Positions 9,920 through 18,389 of a stretch of DNA of 64,000 bases are shown in pieces (the stretch's first letter is position 1; each line of letters opens with the position of its first letter). The stretch is from Calditrichia bacterium (GTDB lineage Bacteria; Calditrichota; Calditrichia; RBG-13-44-9; J075). The stretch spans positions 186,001 to 250,000 of the forward strand of contig JANQRS010000029.1 of the NCBI GenBank assembly GCA_028284445.1, written 5' to 3'. The notes beneath the pieces were generated by a model, which saw nothing but the letters and a program-made list of their open reading frames with translations, was not told the origin of the DNA and ran no database searches. Made by a program: the position numbers and the translations under genes.

Positions 9920-11305
9920 ATGTGTGGTATAGCCGGATATTTTTCAAGGAACGGAAGCTGGGCTTCTGCGCAAGTTATGCTTGCCCTTTACGCGCAGCAG
10001 CATCGAGGACAGGAAAGTTGTGGGATTGCCAGCACGCGGGGCACCCATCTTGTCGCACACAAAGCGATGGGATACGTGAAGGAAGCCTTCCCCGAAGAAA
10101 AGTTGAAGGCGGTTTCCGGAACAGCATCGATTGGCCACGTTCGTTATCCTACCCGCGGATCCTCCGCATTAGAAAACACTCAGCCTTACATCATCGAAAC
10201 CCTCAGCGGTCCGATCTATGCGATTGCCAGCAATGGTGATATCGTCAATTATGATGAAATTGCTGATGAACTTCGAGTCAAGGGGGTGCATTTCGCTTCA
10301 AATAATGATGGCGAATTGCTCGGGCGTTTTATCGTTTATTATCACGAACGCGAGGGTATGGAGATTACCGATGCCATTCGGCTTTTGATGAAACGCATTA
10401 AAGGTGCCTATTCTGCTGTTTTCCTGGCAAAGGAGAACCTGTACGCGTTTCGTGATTTGATGGGATTTCGGCCGATGATGTTGGGCAAGGTCGGTGACGA
10501 CATCGCCATCACATCTGAAAGTTGCGCGATTGATATCTTGCGGGCTGACGAAACCCGTGAAGTAAATCCAGGTGAGATCATTGTCGTCACACCTAAAAAC
10601 GAATATTTTCTGCAGTATAATGACAAGCCGCTTCTTGCCGATGCCAACGGTAAGCATCAAGTGCGGCGTCACTGTATCTTTGAAATGATCTACTTTGCGC
10701 GGCCCGATAGCTGCCAGTTTGACGAATATGTCTATGGCGTGCGCAATCGGATTGGGGCCAGGCTCGCCTCCTACGACGATTTTGAGGCAGATGTGGTTGT
10801 GCCAGTTCCCGATTCCGCAAATTTTATTGCCCTGGGTTATGCCAATGCCAAGCGTATTCCCTTCGATATGGGGCTGATTCGCAATCACTATGTTGGCCGC
10901 ACATTTATTAAGCCCGATCAATATGTGCGTGATGAATCCGTGCGACAAAAATTTAATCCGCTGCGTGATTTTTTTGCCGGCAAGCGTGTGGTTGTGATCG
11001 ATGATTCTATTGTGCGCGGCACCACGATTCGTAAGCTGGTGAGGATGATCAAGGGAGCAGGTGCAACAGAAGTACATCTGCGTATTGGTTCACCGCCGGT
11101 TAAATATTCCTGCTATTATGGTATTGATACGCCGACTCGCGAGGAACTCATCGCAAATCGTATGGATGATGACGAAATTTGCGAATACATCTGCGCTGAC
11201 TCCCTGAAATATCTCGATCGCGCCGATTTGGCTTCCTGTGTCGCACGGCCGGAAGACTTCTGCTTTGCCTGCTTTGACGGAAACTATCCGTTGCCGAAAG
11301 ATTGA
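9920..11305 (+). CDS. purF: Amidophosphoribosyltransferase
   Basis: This enzyme makes 5-phosphoribosylamine from PRPP and glutamine, the first committed step of purine synthesis. The protein starts MCGIAGYFS, so the Ntn nucleophile Cys2 is exposed by removal of Met, with no propeptide. The phosphoribosyltransferase PRPP loop VVVIDDSIVRGTT is at residues 357-369. Four cysteines placed as in the Bacillus-type enzyme (Cys252 in RRHCIF, Cys398 in YSCYYG, Cys448 and Cys451 in FCFACFDG) indicate a [4Fe-4S] cluster. The length of 461 residues is typical. folB follows after 31 bp, so purF may head an operon with folB, folK and the nucleoside kinase. Confidence 0.97.
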   Translation: MCGIAGYFSRNGSWASAQVMLALYAQQHRGQESCGIASTRGTHLVAHKAMGYVKEAFPEEKLKAVSGTASIGHVRYPTRGSSALENTQPYIIETLSGPIYAIASNGDIVNYDEIADELRVKGVHFASNNDGELLGRFIVYYHEREGMEITDAIRLLMKRIKGAYSAVFLAKENLYAFRDLMGFRPMMLGKVGDDIAITSESCAIDILRADETREVNPGEIIVVTPKNEYFLQYNDKPLLADANGKHQVRRHCIFEMIYFARPDSCQFDEYVYGVRNRIGARLASYDDFEADVVVPVPDSANFIALGYANAKRIPFDMGLIRNHYVGRTFIKPDQYVRDESVRQKFNPLRDFFAGKRVVVIDDSIVRGTTIRKLVRMIKGAGATEVHLRIGSPPVKYSCYYGIDTPTREELIANRMDDDEICEYICADSLKYLDRADLASCVARPEDFCFACFDGNYPLPKD

Positions 11306-11336
11306 TCACCTACTGACTTCATCAGGAAATGTATTC

Positions 11337-11699
11337 ATGGAAGTAATCCGCCTCAACAATATGATCTTTTATGCGCATCACGGCTACTACCAGGCAGAGC
11401 GGGAACTTGGACAGAAGTTTGAGGTTGATGTTGAAATGGAATGTGATCTGTCTGCAGCCATGAAGAGCGATAACCTTTCCGATACGATCAACTACAAAAC
11501 AGTCTATCAGCGCGTCAGTGAAATCTTCAATAATTATAAGTTTAACCTGCTGGAAAGCCTCGCGGACAGGATTACTGAAGAAATTTTGGAACTGTACCCG
11601 ATTCATTCTATTCGGATTCGGGTACGAAAACCCCAGGTGTCTCTCAATGGCTTTCTTGACAATGTTGAGGTTGAAATTTTCAAAAAAAGAGACGCATGA
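11337..11699 (+). CDS. folB: Dihydroneopterin aldolase
   Basis: This 120-residue protein opens MEVIRLNNMIFYAHHGYY, the usual start of FolB (the FxxHHGxxxxE motif continues through the AERELGQKF segment). It ends with a RIRVRKPQVSLNGFLDNVEVEI strand set seen in this tunnel-fold family. It converts dihydroneopterin to 6-hydroxymethyl-dihydropterin in folate synthesis. ATG 11337 is chosen because AGGAAA lies 8 nt upstream; longer readings begin inside purF. The last codons overlap folK by 4 bp (ATGA), which indicates translational coupling. Confidence 0.94.
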   Translation: MEVIRLNNMIFYAHHGYYQAERELGQKFEVDVEMECDLSAAMKSDNLSDTINYKTVYQRVSEIFNNYKFNLLESLADRITEEILELYPIHSIRIRVRKPQVSLNGFLDNVEVEIFKKRDA

Positions 11700-12205
11700 T
11701 CCGGGTTTTGCTTGGCCTTGGTTCAAACGTGGCGCCCCGCAAGAATTACCTCCGCTGCGCAATTAAGAAGCTTGGCGATATTGGTGGCATATTGCAGGTT
11801 GCACCGCTATATGAAAACCCACCCTATGGCGTCAGCGATCAGGGGCCTTTTTTTAATACCGCAATCGAACTATCCTGTGAGTTGCCGCCCGGAAAACTAC
11901 TGAAAGAGATCAAGAAAATTGAGCGTAGCTGTGGTCGTCAACGTCGCTTCCGTTGGGGCCCTCGCGAAATTGATATTGACATTGTTTTTTACGACGAGCG
12001 CATCGTGAAGTTAAAGCGCCTGACTGTTCCGCATGAAGACTTTCACAATCGCCCCTTTGTTTTACAACCGCTTGTTGACATTGCACCTGACTTTATCCCT
12101 CCGGAAAGCAAAAAAACTCTCCGGGAATTCTTGCGCGAATGCCCGAATGCATCTAAATTGACATTGCTAAGCGAAAACTGGATTGAATATGACACTACAA
12201 ATTGA
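11696..12205 (+). CDS. folK: 2-amino-4-hydroxy-6-hydroxymethyldihydropteridine pyrophosphokinase
   Basis: This 169-residue HPPK transfers pyrophosphate from ATP to the pterin made by FolB. The hallmarks are visible: LLGLGSNVAPRKNYL at the N-terminus, PPYGVSDQGPFFNTAIEL, RRFRWGPREIDIDIVFYD (family signature with the two metal-binding Asp) and VPHEDFHNRPFVLQPL. It overlaps folB by 4 bp, and its end overlaps the start region of the deoxynucleoside kinase. FolB and FolK catalyse consecutive steps, so the order matches the pathway. Confidence 0.96.
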   Translation: MIRVLLGLGSNVAPRKNYLRCAIKKLGDIGGILQVAPLYENPPYGVSDQGPFFNTAIELSCELPPGKLLKEIKKIERSCGRQRRFRWGPREIDIDIVFYDERIVKLKRLTVPHEDFHNRPFVLQPLVDIAPDFIPPESKKTLREFLRECPNASKLTLLSENWIEYDTTN

Positions 12206-12836
12206 TCATCTCCGCTATCTTGCCATAGAAGGGGTGATTGGTGTCGGCAAAACCTCCTTAACGCGCAAGATCCAGGAGGCGGTGGATGGACGACTTTTCC
12301 TGGAAGAGTTCGAGGAAAATCCTTTCCTTGAAGATTTTTATCGGGATCCACAGCATTTCGCGTTTCAAACCCAGTTGTTTTTTCTGCTCAGTCGCTTTCG
12401 CCAACAAGAACAGCTGGTGCAATATGATTTGTTTAAATCACAAATTATTGCTGACTATATGTTTCAAAAAGATCGCATTTTTGCCACGTTGAATCTAAAT
12501 GAAAAAGAACTAACGCTCTATAATATGCTGGCGCGAATTCTTGAGAAGCGTATCATTAAACCGGATCTGGTGCTTTACCTTCGTGCTGGAACAGAGCGCC
12601 TGATGGCCAATATCGAAAAACGCGCCCGTGCGTATGAAAAAGATATGAAACGCGATTATATCGAAAATTTGAATCGCCTTTATGACGAGTATTTCTGGAA
12701 TTATGACGAAACCCCCTTACTAATTATTAATACGGAAAATTTGGACTTTGTGAATAACGACAAGCACCTGGAGCAAATTTTTCTGGAAATTAGTAAGCCG
12801 GTTCGTGGTAAGAGAAGTGTTAACTTTGACCTCTAA
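12189..12836 (+). CDS. Deoxynucleoside kinase (dNK family)
   Basis: This 215-residue P-loop kinase of the deoxyadenosine/deoxyguanosine kinase family salvages deoxynucleosides to dNMPs. The P-loop GVIGVGKTS is at residues 15-23. A family ERxxxE-like segment (LEEFEENPFLEDFY) binds substrate, RFRQQEQL and the DYMFQKDRIFA motif follow, and YLRAGTERLMANIEKRAR supplies the LID arginines. ATG 12189 is used; an in-frame TTG at 12183 is less likely. The start lies inside the folK end (17-bp overlap), so the gene belongs to the purF-folB-folK unit and links nucleotide synthesis with salvage. The exact base preference cannot be read. Confidence 0.9.
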   Translation: MTLQIDHLRYLAIEGVIGVGKTSLTRKIQEAVDGRLFLEEFEENPFLEDFYRDPQHFAFQTQLFFLLSRFRQQEQLVQYDLFKSQIIADYMFQKDRIFATLNLNEKELTLYNMLARILEKRIIKPDLVLYLRAGTERLMANIEKRARAYEKDMKRDYIENLNRLYDEYFWNYDETPLLIINTENLDFVNNDKHLEQIFLEISKPVRGKRSVNFDL

Positions 12837-12856
12837 CAGAGAATAACCGGTTCATT

Positions 12857-13066
12857 ATGCTAATTAAGCTCTTCATTTTTGGCACGCTGATCTATTTTGC
12901 ATACCGGGGAATTAAGAATTTCCTGGATCCGCTACTCAATAGCGGTCGGCAATCGTCGCCGGTGGAACCGCCATCATCGCAACCGGCGCCGCCCCCTTAT
13001 GATCCTAACCGGGTGGAAGACATCGATTTTGAGGAAATCAGGGAGCGCAAAAGAAAATCACAGTAG
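12857..13066 (+). CDS. Small membrane protein, unknown function
   Basis: This 69-residue protein has one N-terminal membrane segment (IKLFIFGTLIYFAYRGIKNFL), a proline/serine-rich linker (about residues 32-50) and an acidic-basic tail (VEDIDFEEIRERKRKSQ). It resembles small single-pass proteins with a DUF4834-like layout found beside nucleotide or folate genes in Bacteroidota, but I cannot name a function. It starts 20 bp after the nucleoside kinase, so it is probably the last gene of that operon. Confidence 0.6.
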   Translation: MLIKLFIFGTLIYFAYRGIKNFLDPLLNSGRQSSPVEPPSSQPAPPPYDPNRVEDIDFEEIRERKRKSQ

Positions 13067-13161
13067 TTTTAAGATGATACTGCCGAACATCACACTGATG
13101 TAGCATCAACAGGGACGAGATGCTATGATGTGATTGAAAATGAGATCAGGGAGGATCGAGA

Positions 13162-14817
13162 GTGCGTGCTGCCAATTCAAGATTGAATCGTTTGCTGGAT
13201 TTAATGGTAAACGAAGTGACTGTCTACGCCGAGTGCCAAATGGAACACATTAAGAGACTCGCACAAATTGGTATCGCTCTCTCCGCCGAAAAGGATATCG
13301 ACAAGCTATTTGAGTTGATCATCGACGAGGCAATGGATTTTACCAATGCCGATGCCGGAACCCTCTACGTCGTGAACGACGCACAAACTGCCCTCGAATT
13401 TCGCATCCTGAAAAACCGCAGTCTCAATACCCATATGGGTGGCACAAGCGAATTAGAAATTGGCTTGCCACCGGTTCCCCTGGAAATCGACGGCCTACCG
13501 AATCTTACCAACGTATCATCATATTGCGCCCAGAAAGCACGGATTGTCAATATTCCTGATGTGTATGAAGCAGCTGAATTCGACTTCACCGGGCCGCGCA
13601 ACTATGATCAAAAAACCGGCTATCGCTCCAAATCGATGCTGGTGATTCCTATGACCAATCATGACAATATCGTTACCGGTGTTTTGCAGTTACTGAATGC
13701 CAAGGACTTGGTGAATGGGCAGGTCATCTCTTTTGGTAAGGAATATGTAGAGCTGATTTCTTCATTGGCTTCTCAGGCAGCTGTGGCCCTGGAGAATGCT
13801 CACCTGATTCACGAGTTGAAGGCCTTGTTCGAGGCAATCATAAAGAGCATGGCTTCTGCTATTGACGAGAAATCGCCATATACCGGTGGCCACATCCGTC
13901 GGGTAACCGAGCTGACGATGATGATGGCAAGCAGGATTAATCTGACCGAGGCCGGTCCGTTTGCAGAGGTGAAATTCAGCGAAGATCAGCTGGAAGAATT
14001 GCGAATTGCTGCCTGGTTGCACGATGTTGGGAAGATCGCTACGCCGGAACATGTGATCGATAAATCTGCCAAGCTTGAAACTGTCTTTGATCGAATAGAG
14101 CTGATTAAAACCCGTTTTCAATTGATCAACAGCTTGCGAGAGAATGCTGCTGTCAATGAAAAGCTGGCATTGGCGAGTGAAGGGCAGTTGTCCCGGGAAA
14201 AAGCAGCAGAAATTGATGCTCGCCTGGCTGCAGAACAGCTTGAGCTGCGGCAGTGTCTGACCTTTATTGTTATGCACAACAGCGGCAGTGAAATGATGGG
14301 CGAGGCGGAAATCTCGCAGATGCAGAAGATTGCCCACCGTACCTATCAGCTGAACGGTGAGACGCATCCTTATCTGAGTGATAATGAGCTTGAAAACCTT
14401 TCCATTCGCCGCGGTACGCTCACCCTTGATGAACGCAAAATCATTGAAAATCATGCCCTGGTTGGCATCAATTTCCTCAACCAGCTGCCGTTTCCAAAGA
14501 AGCTGGCGCGGGTCGCGGAATATGCTGGCGGACATCACGAGAAGCTAGATGGTTCCGGGTATCCATACGGCCTAGCTGGTGAGCAGTTGTCTCTACAGGC
14601 CCGCATTATGGCGCTGGCAGATGTGTTCGAGGCGCTGACCGCAGCCGATCGCCCCTACAAAAAGCCAATGAAGCTTTCAATGGCTCTGACGATCCTGGAA
14701 AAAATGTGCGAACAGAACCATATTGATCGCGATGTGTATCAGCTTTTCCTCGCTTGTGGACTGCATATGGAGTATGCTGAAAAAGAGTTGCGTCGCGATC
14801 AGATCGATATCTCCTAG
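13162..14817 (+). CDS. GAF and HD-GYP domain cyclic-di-GMP phosphodiesterase
   Basis: This is a 551-residue cytoplasmic regulator. A GAF domain (about residues 28-190, with DAGTLYVV, RSKSMLVIPM and VTGVLQLLNAKD) is followed by an HD-GYP domain. The HD pair is His287-Asp288 in WLHDVGKI, the distal HHE is at 458-460, and GSGYP covers 465-468. HD-GYP enzymes hydrolyse c-di-GMP; the GAF domain would sense a small molecule. Between HDVGK and the later histidines lies an unusually long, charged insertion (about residues 305-430). GTG 13162 is well supported, with GGGAGG ending 7 nt upstream. It stands alone between the small membrane protein and an aldehyde dehydrogenase. Confidence 0.92.
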   Translation: MRAANSRLNRLLDLMVNEVTVYAECQMEHIKRLAQIGIALSAEKDIDKLFELIIDEAMDFTNADAGTLYVVNDAQTALEFRILKNRSLNTHMGGTSELEIGLPPVPLEIDGLPNLTNVSSYCAQKARIVNIPDVYEAAEFDFTGPRNYDQKTGYRSKSMLVIPMTNHDNIVTGVLQLLNAKDLVNGQVISFGKEYVELISSLASQAAVALENAHLIHELKALFEAIIKSMASAIDEKSPYTGGHIRRVTELTMMMASRINLTEAGPFAEVKFSEDQLEELRIAAWLHDVGKIATPEHVIDKSAKLETVFDRIELIKTRFQLINSLRENAAVNEKLALASEGQLSREKAAEIDARLAAEQLELRQCLTFIVMHNSGSEMMGEAEISQMQKIAHRTYQLNGETHPYLSDNELENLSIRRGTLTLDERKIIENHALVGINFLNQLPFPKKLARVAEYAGGHHEKLDGSGYPYGLAGEQLSLQARIMALADVFEALTAADRPYKKPMKLSMALTILEKMCEQNHIDRDVYQLFLACGLHMEYAEKELRRDQIDIS

Positions 14818-14995
14818 CACTTCCCCTTTTACCAATCCCAATTCACTTTGCGCTTGTTCTGAAATATGAATATGCGGATATTTTAGCCCTGAAAACGTAC
14901 CCATGAAGGACCTGGCAATATTTCACGGACATTGCCGTTTCCCTGACCAGACAATATTGGTTTGACACTTCCGCATCAAAGACAGGAGAGAACAG

Positions 14996-16528
14996 ATGAA
15001 ATTTTTAGAACAATTGGGACTTAAGCAGCAAAATGCCGGTGCTTCTTCCGGTCTAAAATGGTATGATACGACCAATGCCGGGGAATTTCATATTGCTTCA
15101 CCGGTAACCGGCGAGGCAATCGGTTCCGTTTATAAAGCGTCTGCTGGAGACTATGATCGGATTGTTGATCAGGCCGGTGCGGCGTTTAAGGAATGGCGGA
15201 AGGTGCCGGCGCCGCTGCGCGGTGAAGTGGTGCGCCAGATCGGCATGGCGCTACGCGAGAAAAAAGCGGCACTCGGTTCATTGGTCTCTTATGAGATGGG
15301 TAAGTCCCTGCAGGAAGGACTTGGTGAAGTTCAGGAAATGATCGACATCTGTGATTTTGCTGTCGGCCAATCCCGTCAGCTATATGGCTTGAGTATGCAT
15401 TCCGAACGACCGAATCACCGTATGTATGAACAATATCATCCGCTGGGCGTGGTCAGCATTATTACGGCCTTTAATTTCCCGGTTGCAGTTTGGGCCTGGA
15501 ATGCCATGATCTCCGCAGTATGTGGCAATGCCAATATTTGGAAGCCATCCCCGAAAGTGCCGCTGACAGCCATTGCCTGTCAACATATTATAAAGGATGT
15601 TTTGAAAGACAACGATGTACCGGAAGGCGTGTTTAGCTTGATCATTGGCGATAATGATGTGGTCGGTGAGCGCATGCTGAATGATAAGCGTATTCCGCTC
15701 GTATCTTTTACCGGTTCAATTCGTGTTGGTCGCCATGTCGGCGAAGTTGTTGCCCGCCGTTTTGGGAAAACCATCCTTGAATTGGGTGGCAATAATGCGA
15801 TTATCCTAACGCCTAATGCCGACCTTAAGCTGGCTATTCCGGCAGTTGTTTTTGGTGCTGTTGGTACAGCCGGACAGCGTTGTACTACCACCCGCCGACT
15901 GATTGTCCATGAGGATATTTTTGACAAGGTGCGGGAATCTCTCTTAAATGCTTATAAGACAATTCGCATTGGCACGCCGCTGGATGAAGACAATCATGTG
16001 GGTCCGTTGATTGATACACATGCTGTTGCACAATACAAGAAGGCCCTTGAAACGGCTGCTGAAAGCGGCGGCGAGGTTATCTGCGGCGGCGAAGTGCTGT
16101 CGGGCAAAGGATATGAATCCGGTTGCTATGTGACACCGGCTTTGGTCGAAGCCTCAAATGACATGGATATTGTGCAGGCAGAAACCTTTGCGCCGATTCT
16201 ATACTTGCTGAAATATCGTGGCGATGTGGAAGATGCGATCGACGTGCAGAATGCTGTTGCCCAGGGCCTGTCATCCGCAATTTTTACCACTCACATTGGT
16301 GAAGCTGAAGCGTTTCTATCTAGCCAGGGATCAGATTGTGGGATTGCTAATGTCAACATTGGTACTTCCGGCGCTGAGATTGGTGGCGCATTCGGCGGGG
16401 AGAAAGAAACCGGTGGTGGCCGTGAATCCGGTTCAGATGCCTGGAAGGCGTATATGCGTCGTCAAACTAATACCATTAACTATGGTAAAGATTTGCCCCT
16501 GGCGCAGGGTATAAAATTTGATATTTAA
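14996..16528 (+). CDS. NAD-dependent aldehyde dehydrogenase, ALDH7 (aminoadipate-semialdehyde) type
   Basis: This 510-residue aldehyde dehydrogenase has the catalytic Cys296 in GTAGQRCTTTRR and Glu262 in LELGGNNAII. The FTGSIRVG nucleotide-binding loop and AFNFPVAVWAWN are typical of the ALDH7/antiquitin group that oxidises alpha-aminoadipate semialdehyde in lysine breakdown. The C-terminal SGAEIGGAFGGEKETGGGRE signature supports this group. The substrate is inferred from the family only. The start ATG has GGAGAG 7 nt upstream. The gene is probably monocistronic and ends at a hairpin. Confidence 0.92.
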   Translation: MKFLEQLGLKQQNAGASSGLKWYDTTNAGEFHIASPVTGEAIGSVYKASAGDYDRIVDQAGAAFKEWRKVPAPLRGEVVRQIGMALREKKAALGSLVSYEMGKSLQEGLGEVQEMIDICDFAVGQSRQLYGLSMHSERPNHRMYEQYHPLGVVSIITAFNFPVAVWAWNAMISAVCGNANIWKPSPKVPLTAIACQHIIKDVLKDNDVPEGVFSLIIGDNDVVGERMLNDKRIPLVSFTGSIRVGRHVGEVVARRFGKTILELGGNNAIILTPNADLKLAIPAVVFGAVGTAGQRCTTTRRLIVHEDIFDKVRESLLNAYKTIRIGTPLDEDNHVGPLIDTHAVAQYKKALETAAESGGEVICGGEVLSGKGYESGCYVTPALVEASNDMDIVQAETFAPILYLLKYRGDVEDAIDVQNAVAQGLSSAIFTTHIGEAEAFLSSQGSDCGIANVNIGTSGAEIGGAFGGEKETGGGRESGSDAWKAYMRRQTNTINYGKDLPLAQGIKFDI

Positions 16529-16552
16529 AGGATTTACATTTTTTGTGTTCGT

Positions 16553-16594
16553 AACGTCCCCTTGGCCCTTCGGACAAAGGGGACGTTTCATTTA
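16553..16594 (+). terminator. Hairpin after aldehyde dehydrogenase gene
   Basis: AACGTCCCCTTGGCC (16553-16567) pairs with GGACAAAGGGGACGTT (16572-16587), with a TTCG-type loop and two imperfect positions, and is followed by TTCATTT. It is a likely intrinsic terminator and another member of the GTCCCC...GGGGAC palindrome family. Confidence 0.7.
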
Positions 16595-16681
16595 ACCTCA
16601 TAACTTTCCCACCTATTCCTCTTCTCTAAAGCCTCAATTAACAGTGCTTTATGCAAAAATGCGTAAAAAAATACAAAAAAA

Positions 16682-16711
16682 TTGAACTTTTTACCCAAAA
16701 AAATGTATATT
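16682..16711 (+). promoter_or_regulatory. Candidate sigma70-like promoter
   Basis: TTGAAC at 16682-16687 and TATATT at 16706-16711 are separated by 18 bp in an A/T-rich stretch about 190 bp before the small secreted protein gene. The motif match is good, but the leader would be long. No transcription data exist here. Confidence 0.4.
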
Positions 16712-16902
16712 ATCTAAGACTTTCAAAAATACAATTCAAAATTTGTGATATGTGACACTTGGGTGGGTGTTGCGCTGAGCTGACGCGCTGCTGGACTACT
16801 TGCGACGGGAAGTCTTTTTACAGGTTGCAGGGATGTGCAATTCGTTGGGCGGGATGCGTAATTTACAGTTCAACTAAATTATATGGAATGGAGGTTTTTG
16901 CA

Positions 16903-17358
16903 ATGCAAAAACTTAGCTGGTTAATTCTGGGCGCTGCAGTATTATTCGCAAGCGTTGGTCTGATGGCTCTAAATGATGCCGAGCAAACAAAGAAGGAAGC
17001 AAAGGCTATGTTTACCGGCCATGAAGATCACTCGATCTCATTGGATCAGGCAATTCAGTTCACGAAGAACTTTCGAACAAACCACCCCTACGCGCAGGCC
17101 AATAGCGGTGTTTTCGGGAAAGATGCAATGCTGAAGATTCTGAACCAGGAAGACGTTGTTGCTCTGCGTCTTTACTATGGTGAGTTTGACGATGGCCGTC
17201 CAAATATGGTTGTAGTGGGTGTTACTGAGGATGGCAATGATAAGTATGAAGGTGAACTTGCTGAATTGTGGTTTCCTTGTCCGCCGTTCTGTCCTTATGA
17301 AAGCCCGTTAAATGAACCGACTGATGAAGAGCCGCAGGAAGAGACAAGTGCTCAATAA
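16903..17358 (+). CDS. Small secreted protein with C-terminal PCPPFCP motif, unknown function
   Basis: This 151-residue protein starts with a signal peptide (MQKLSWLILGAAVLFASVGLMA). The mature part has a helical ISLDQAIQFTKNFRTNHP segment, GVFGKDAMLKILNQEDVVALRLYYG, and VVVGVTEDGNDKYEG, then the cysteine pair in PCPPFCPYES and an acidic tail. The two cysteines might form a disulfide or bind a metal. Similar short proteins with a PCPP(F/Y)C ending occur in Bacteroidota without assigned function (recall from general knowledge, not searched). ATG 16903 has GGAGG 8 nt upstream. It has its own terminator and long leader, so it is probably expressed alone. Confidence 0.75.
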   Translation: MQKLSWLILGAAVLFASVGLMALNDAEQTKKEAKAMFTGHEDHSISLDQAIQFTKNFRTNHPYAQANSGVFGKDAMLKILNQEDVVALRLYYGEFDDGRPNMVVVGVTEDGNDKYEGELAELWFPCPPFCPYESPLNEPTDEEPQEETSAQ

Positions 17359-17387
17359 GAGATATTGAACTGGAAATGTAGACTTTC

Positions 17388-17427
17388 AAAAGCCTCCCCA
17401 TTTGAAATATTGCGGGAGGCTTTTTTT
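17388..17427 (+). terminator. Intrinsic terminator after small secreted protein
   Basis: AAAAGCCTCCC (17388-17398) pairs with GGGAGGCTTTT across a 15-nt loop and runs into seven T residues (17421-17427). It lies 30 bp after the stop codon and has the classic form. Confidence 0.9.
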
Positions 17428-17732
17428 GTGTAATCCACCCTATGCTCCTGATCTCCCACGAAATATTCGACTACGCTCAAACTGAGAGCTGCCTCACAAA
17501 AAGAAATAGACATAGTTGTATCTTGATGTCGTAAAGATGCGTAGTTTTTACAGCCTCGCTGCGCAACTGGATACATGCCGAAAAACGAAAAAAATATGGT
17601 TTACTGATCCGCTTTACCAATTCCCGGTAAGCAGATCGACCTGCAGTTAAGCAGAATGAATAGGCCGGATGCCTGCCTCAGGATGTCGTGCTATCGTTCT
17701 GCAATTCTTGCTGTTACCATGTGGAGAGACTC
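17428..17732. other. Intergenic region before 7TM gene
   Basis: About 305 bp follow the terminator without a supported gene. A short A/T-rich part near 17578-17600 may hold the promoter of the 7TM/kinase pair. I see no RNA gene or repeat. Confidence 0.5.
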
Positions 17733-18389
17733 TTGATTTATCCGATCCTTGTTGTTGTCCCTGTTCTGGCCTGCATCGCCGCTATCACTATTGGTTTTCG
17801 ACGTCGCAAAGAATTCAATGTGGACATGAAGTTGGTGCTGCTTTTCCTGACTGCCGGTTTGGTTAATGGCGTTGTAAGCATATTGATGGCCAGTTTTGGT
17901 CAAAACAATCTGATTTTATGGCATATATATACGCTTGTCGAATTTTCGATCGTTATTGCTGTCTTGTCTTTTTGGCAACGCGACGAGCTGCTGCAAAGAG
18001 CGCTTCATTACTTGATCCCTGTTTACTTTCTGTTCTGGCTTTTCTGTAAGCTCTTCGTTGAGGACCTTACCCAATTTGATACGTTCTCTGCTACTATTTC
18101 GAGAACAATTCTAGCCGTTGTCGCCCTGTACACCATCTACTTACAAGTTGAAGAAAGCATTCCTTACTTATTTCGAAGTGCAAAGTTCTGGATTTCATTC
18201 GCTGTCTTTCTTTATTGTTCCACAAATGTTGTTTTGGCCGCGCTGGGGAACGTCATAGTCGAGAGTAACCAAAGTCAATTACATGTTATCTGGAATATTC
18301 ACTATGCAACCGATATCGTAGCATACGCATTCTACATCAGAGGTTTTCTGTGTCCAATACTACCCCAGACTTCTTTATATCATATCTAG
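17733..18389 (+). CDS. Seven-helix integral membrane protein, probable sensor partner of the next kinase
   Basis: About 218 residues hold seven hydrophobic segments: IYPILVVVPVLACIAAITIG, LVLLFLTAGLVNGVVSILM, LILWHIYTLVEFSIVIAVL, HYLIPVYFLFWLFCKLF, TILAVVALYTIYLQV, FWISFAVFLYCSTNVVLAAL and HVIWNIHYATDIVAYAFYI. The HIYTLVEF stretch in helix 3 is seen in membrane sensor modules of Bacteroidota kinases (from memory). The TTG start at 17733 has GGAG 6 nt upstream; GTG 17688 or 17721 would extend it. The gene overlaps the following hybrid kinase by 40 bp, so the two are translationally coupled, and I infer a split membrane sensor. Confidence 0.75.
   Translation: MIYPILVVVPVLACIAAITIGFRRRKEFNVDMKLVLLFLTAGLVNGVVSILMASFGQNNLILWHIYTLVEFSIVIAVLSFWQRDELLQRALHYLIPVYFLFWLFCKLFVEDLTQFDTFSATISRTILAVVALYTIYLQVEESIPYLFRSAKFWISFAVFLYCSTNVVLAALGNVIVESNQSQLHVIWNIHYATDIVAYAFYIRGFLCPILPQTSLYHI

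Larger units (their letters stand above)
16529..16902. other. Intergenic region before small secreted protein
   Basis: This 374-bp stretch has no convincing gene. It holds the hairpin at 16553-16587, then a strongly A/T-rich segment (16640-16745) with a promoter-like pair. The last 150 bp look like a 5' leader ending in the SD GGAGG at 16890-16894. Confidence 0.6.
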
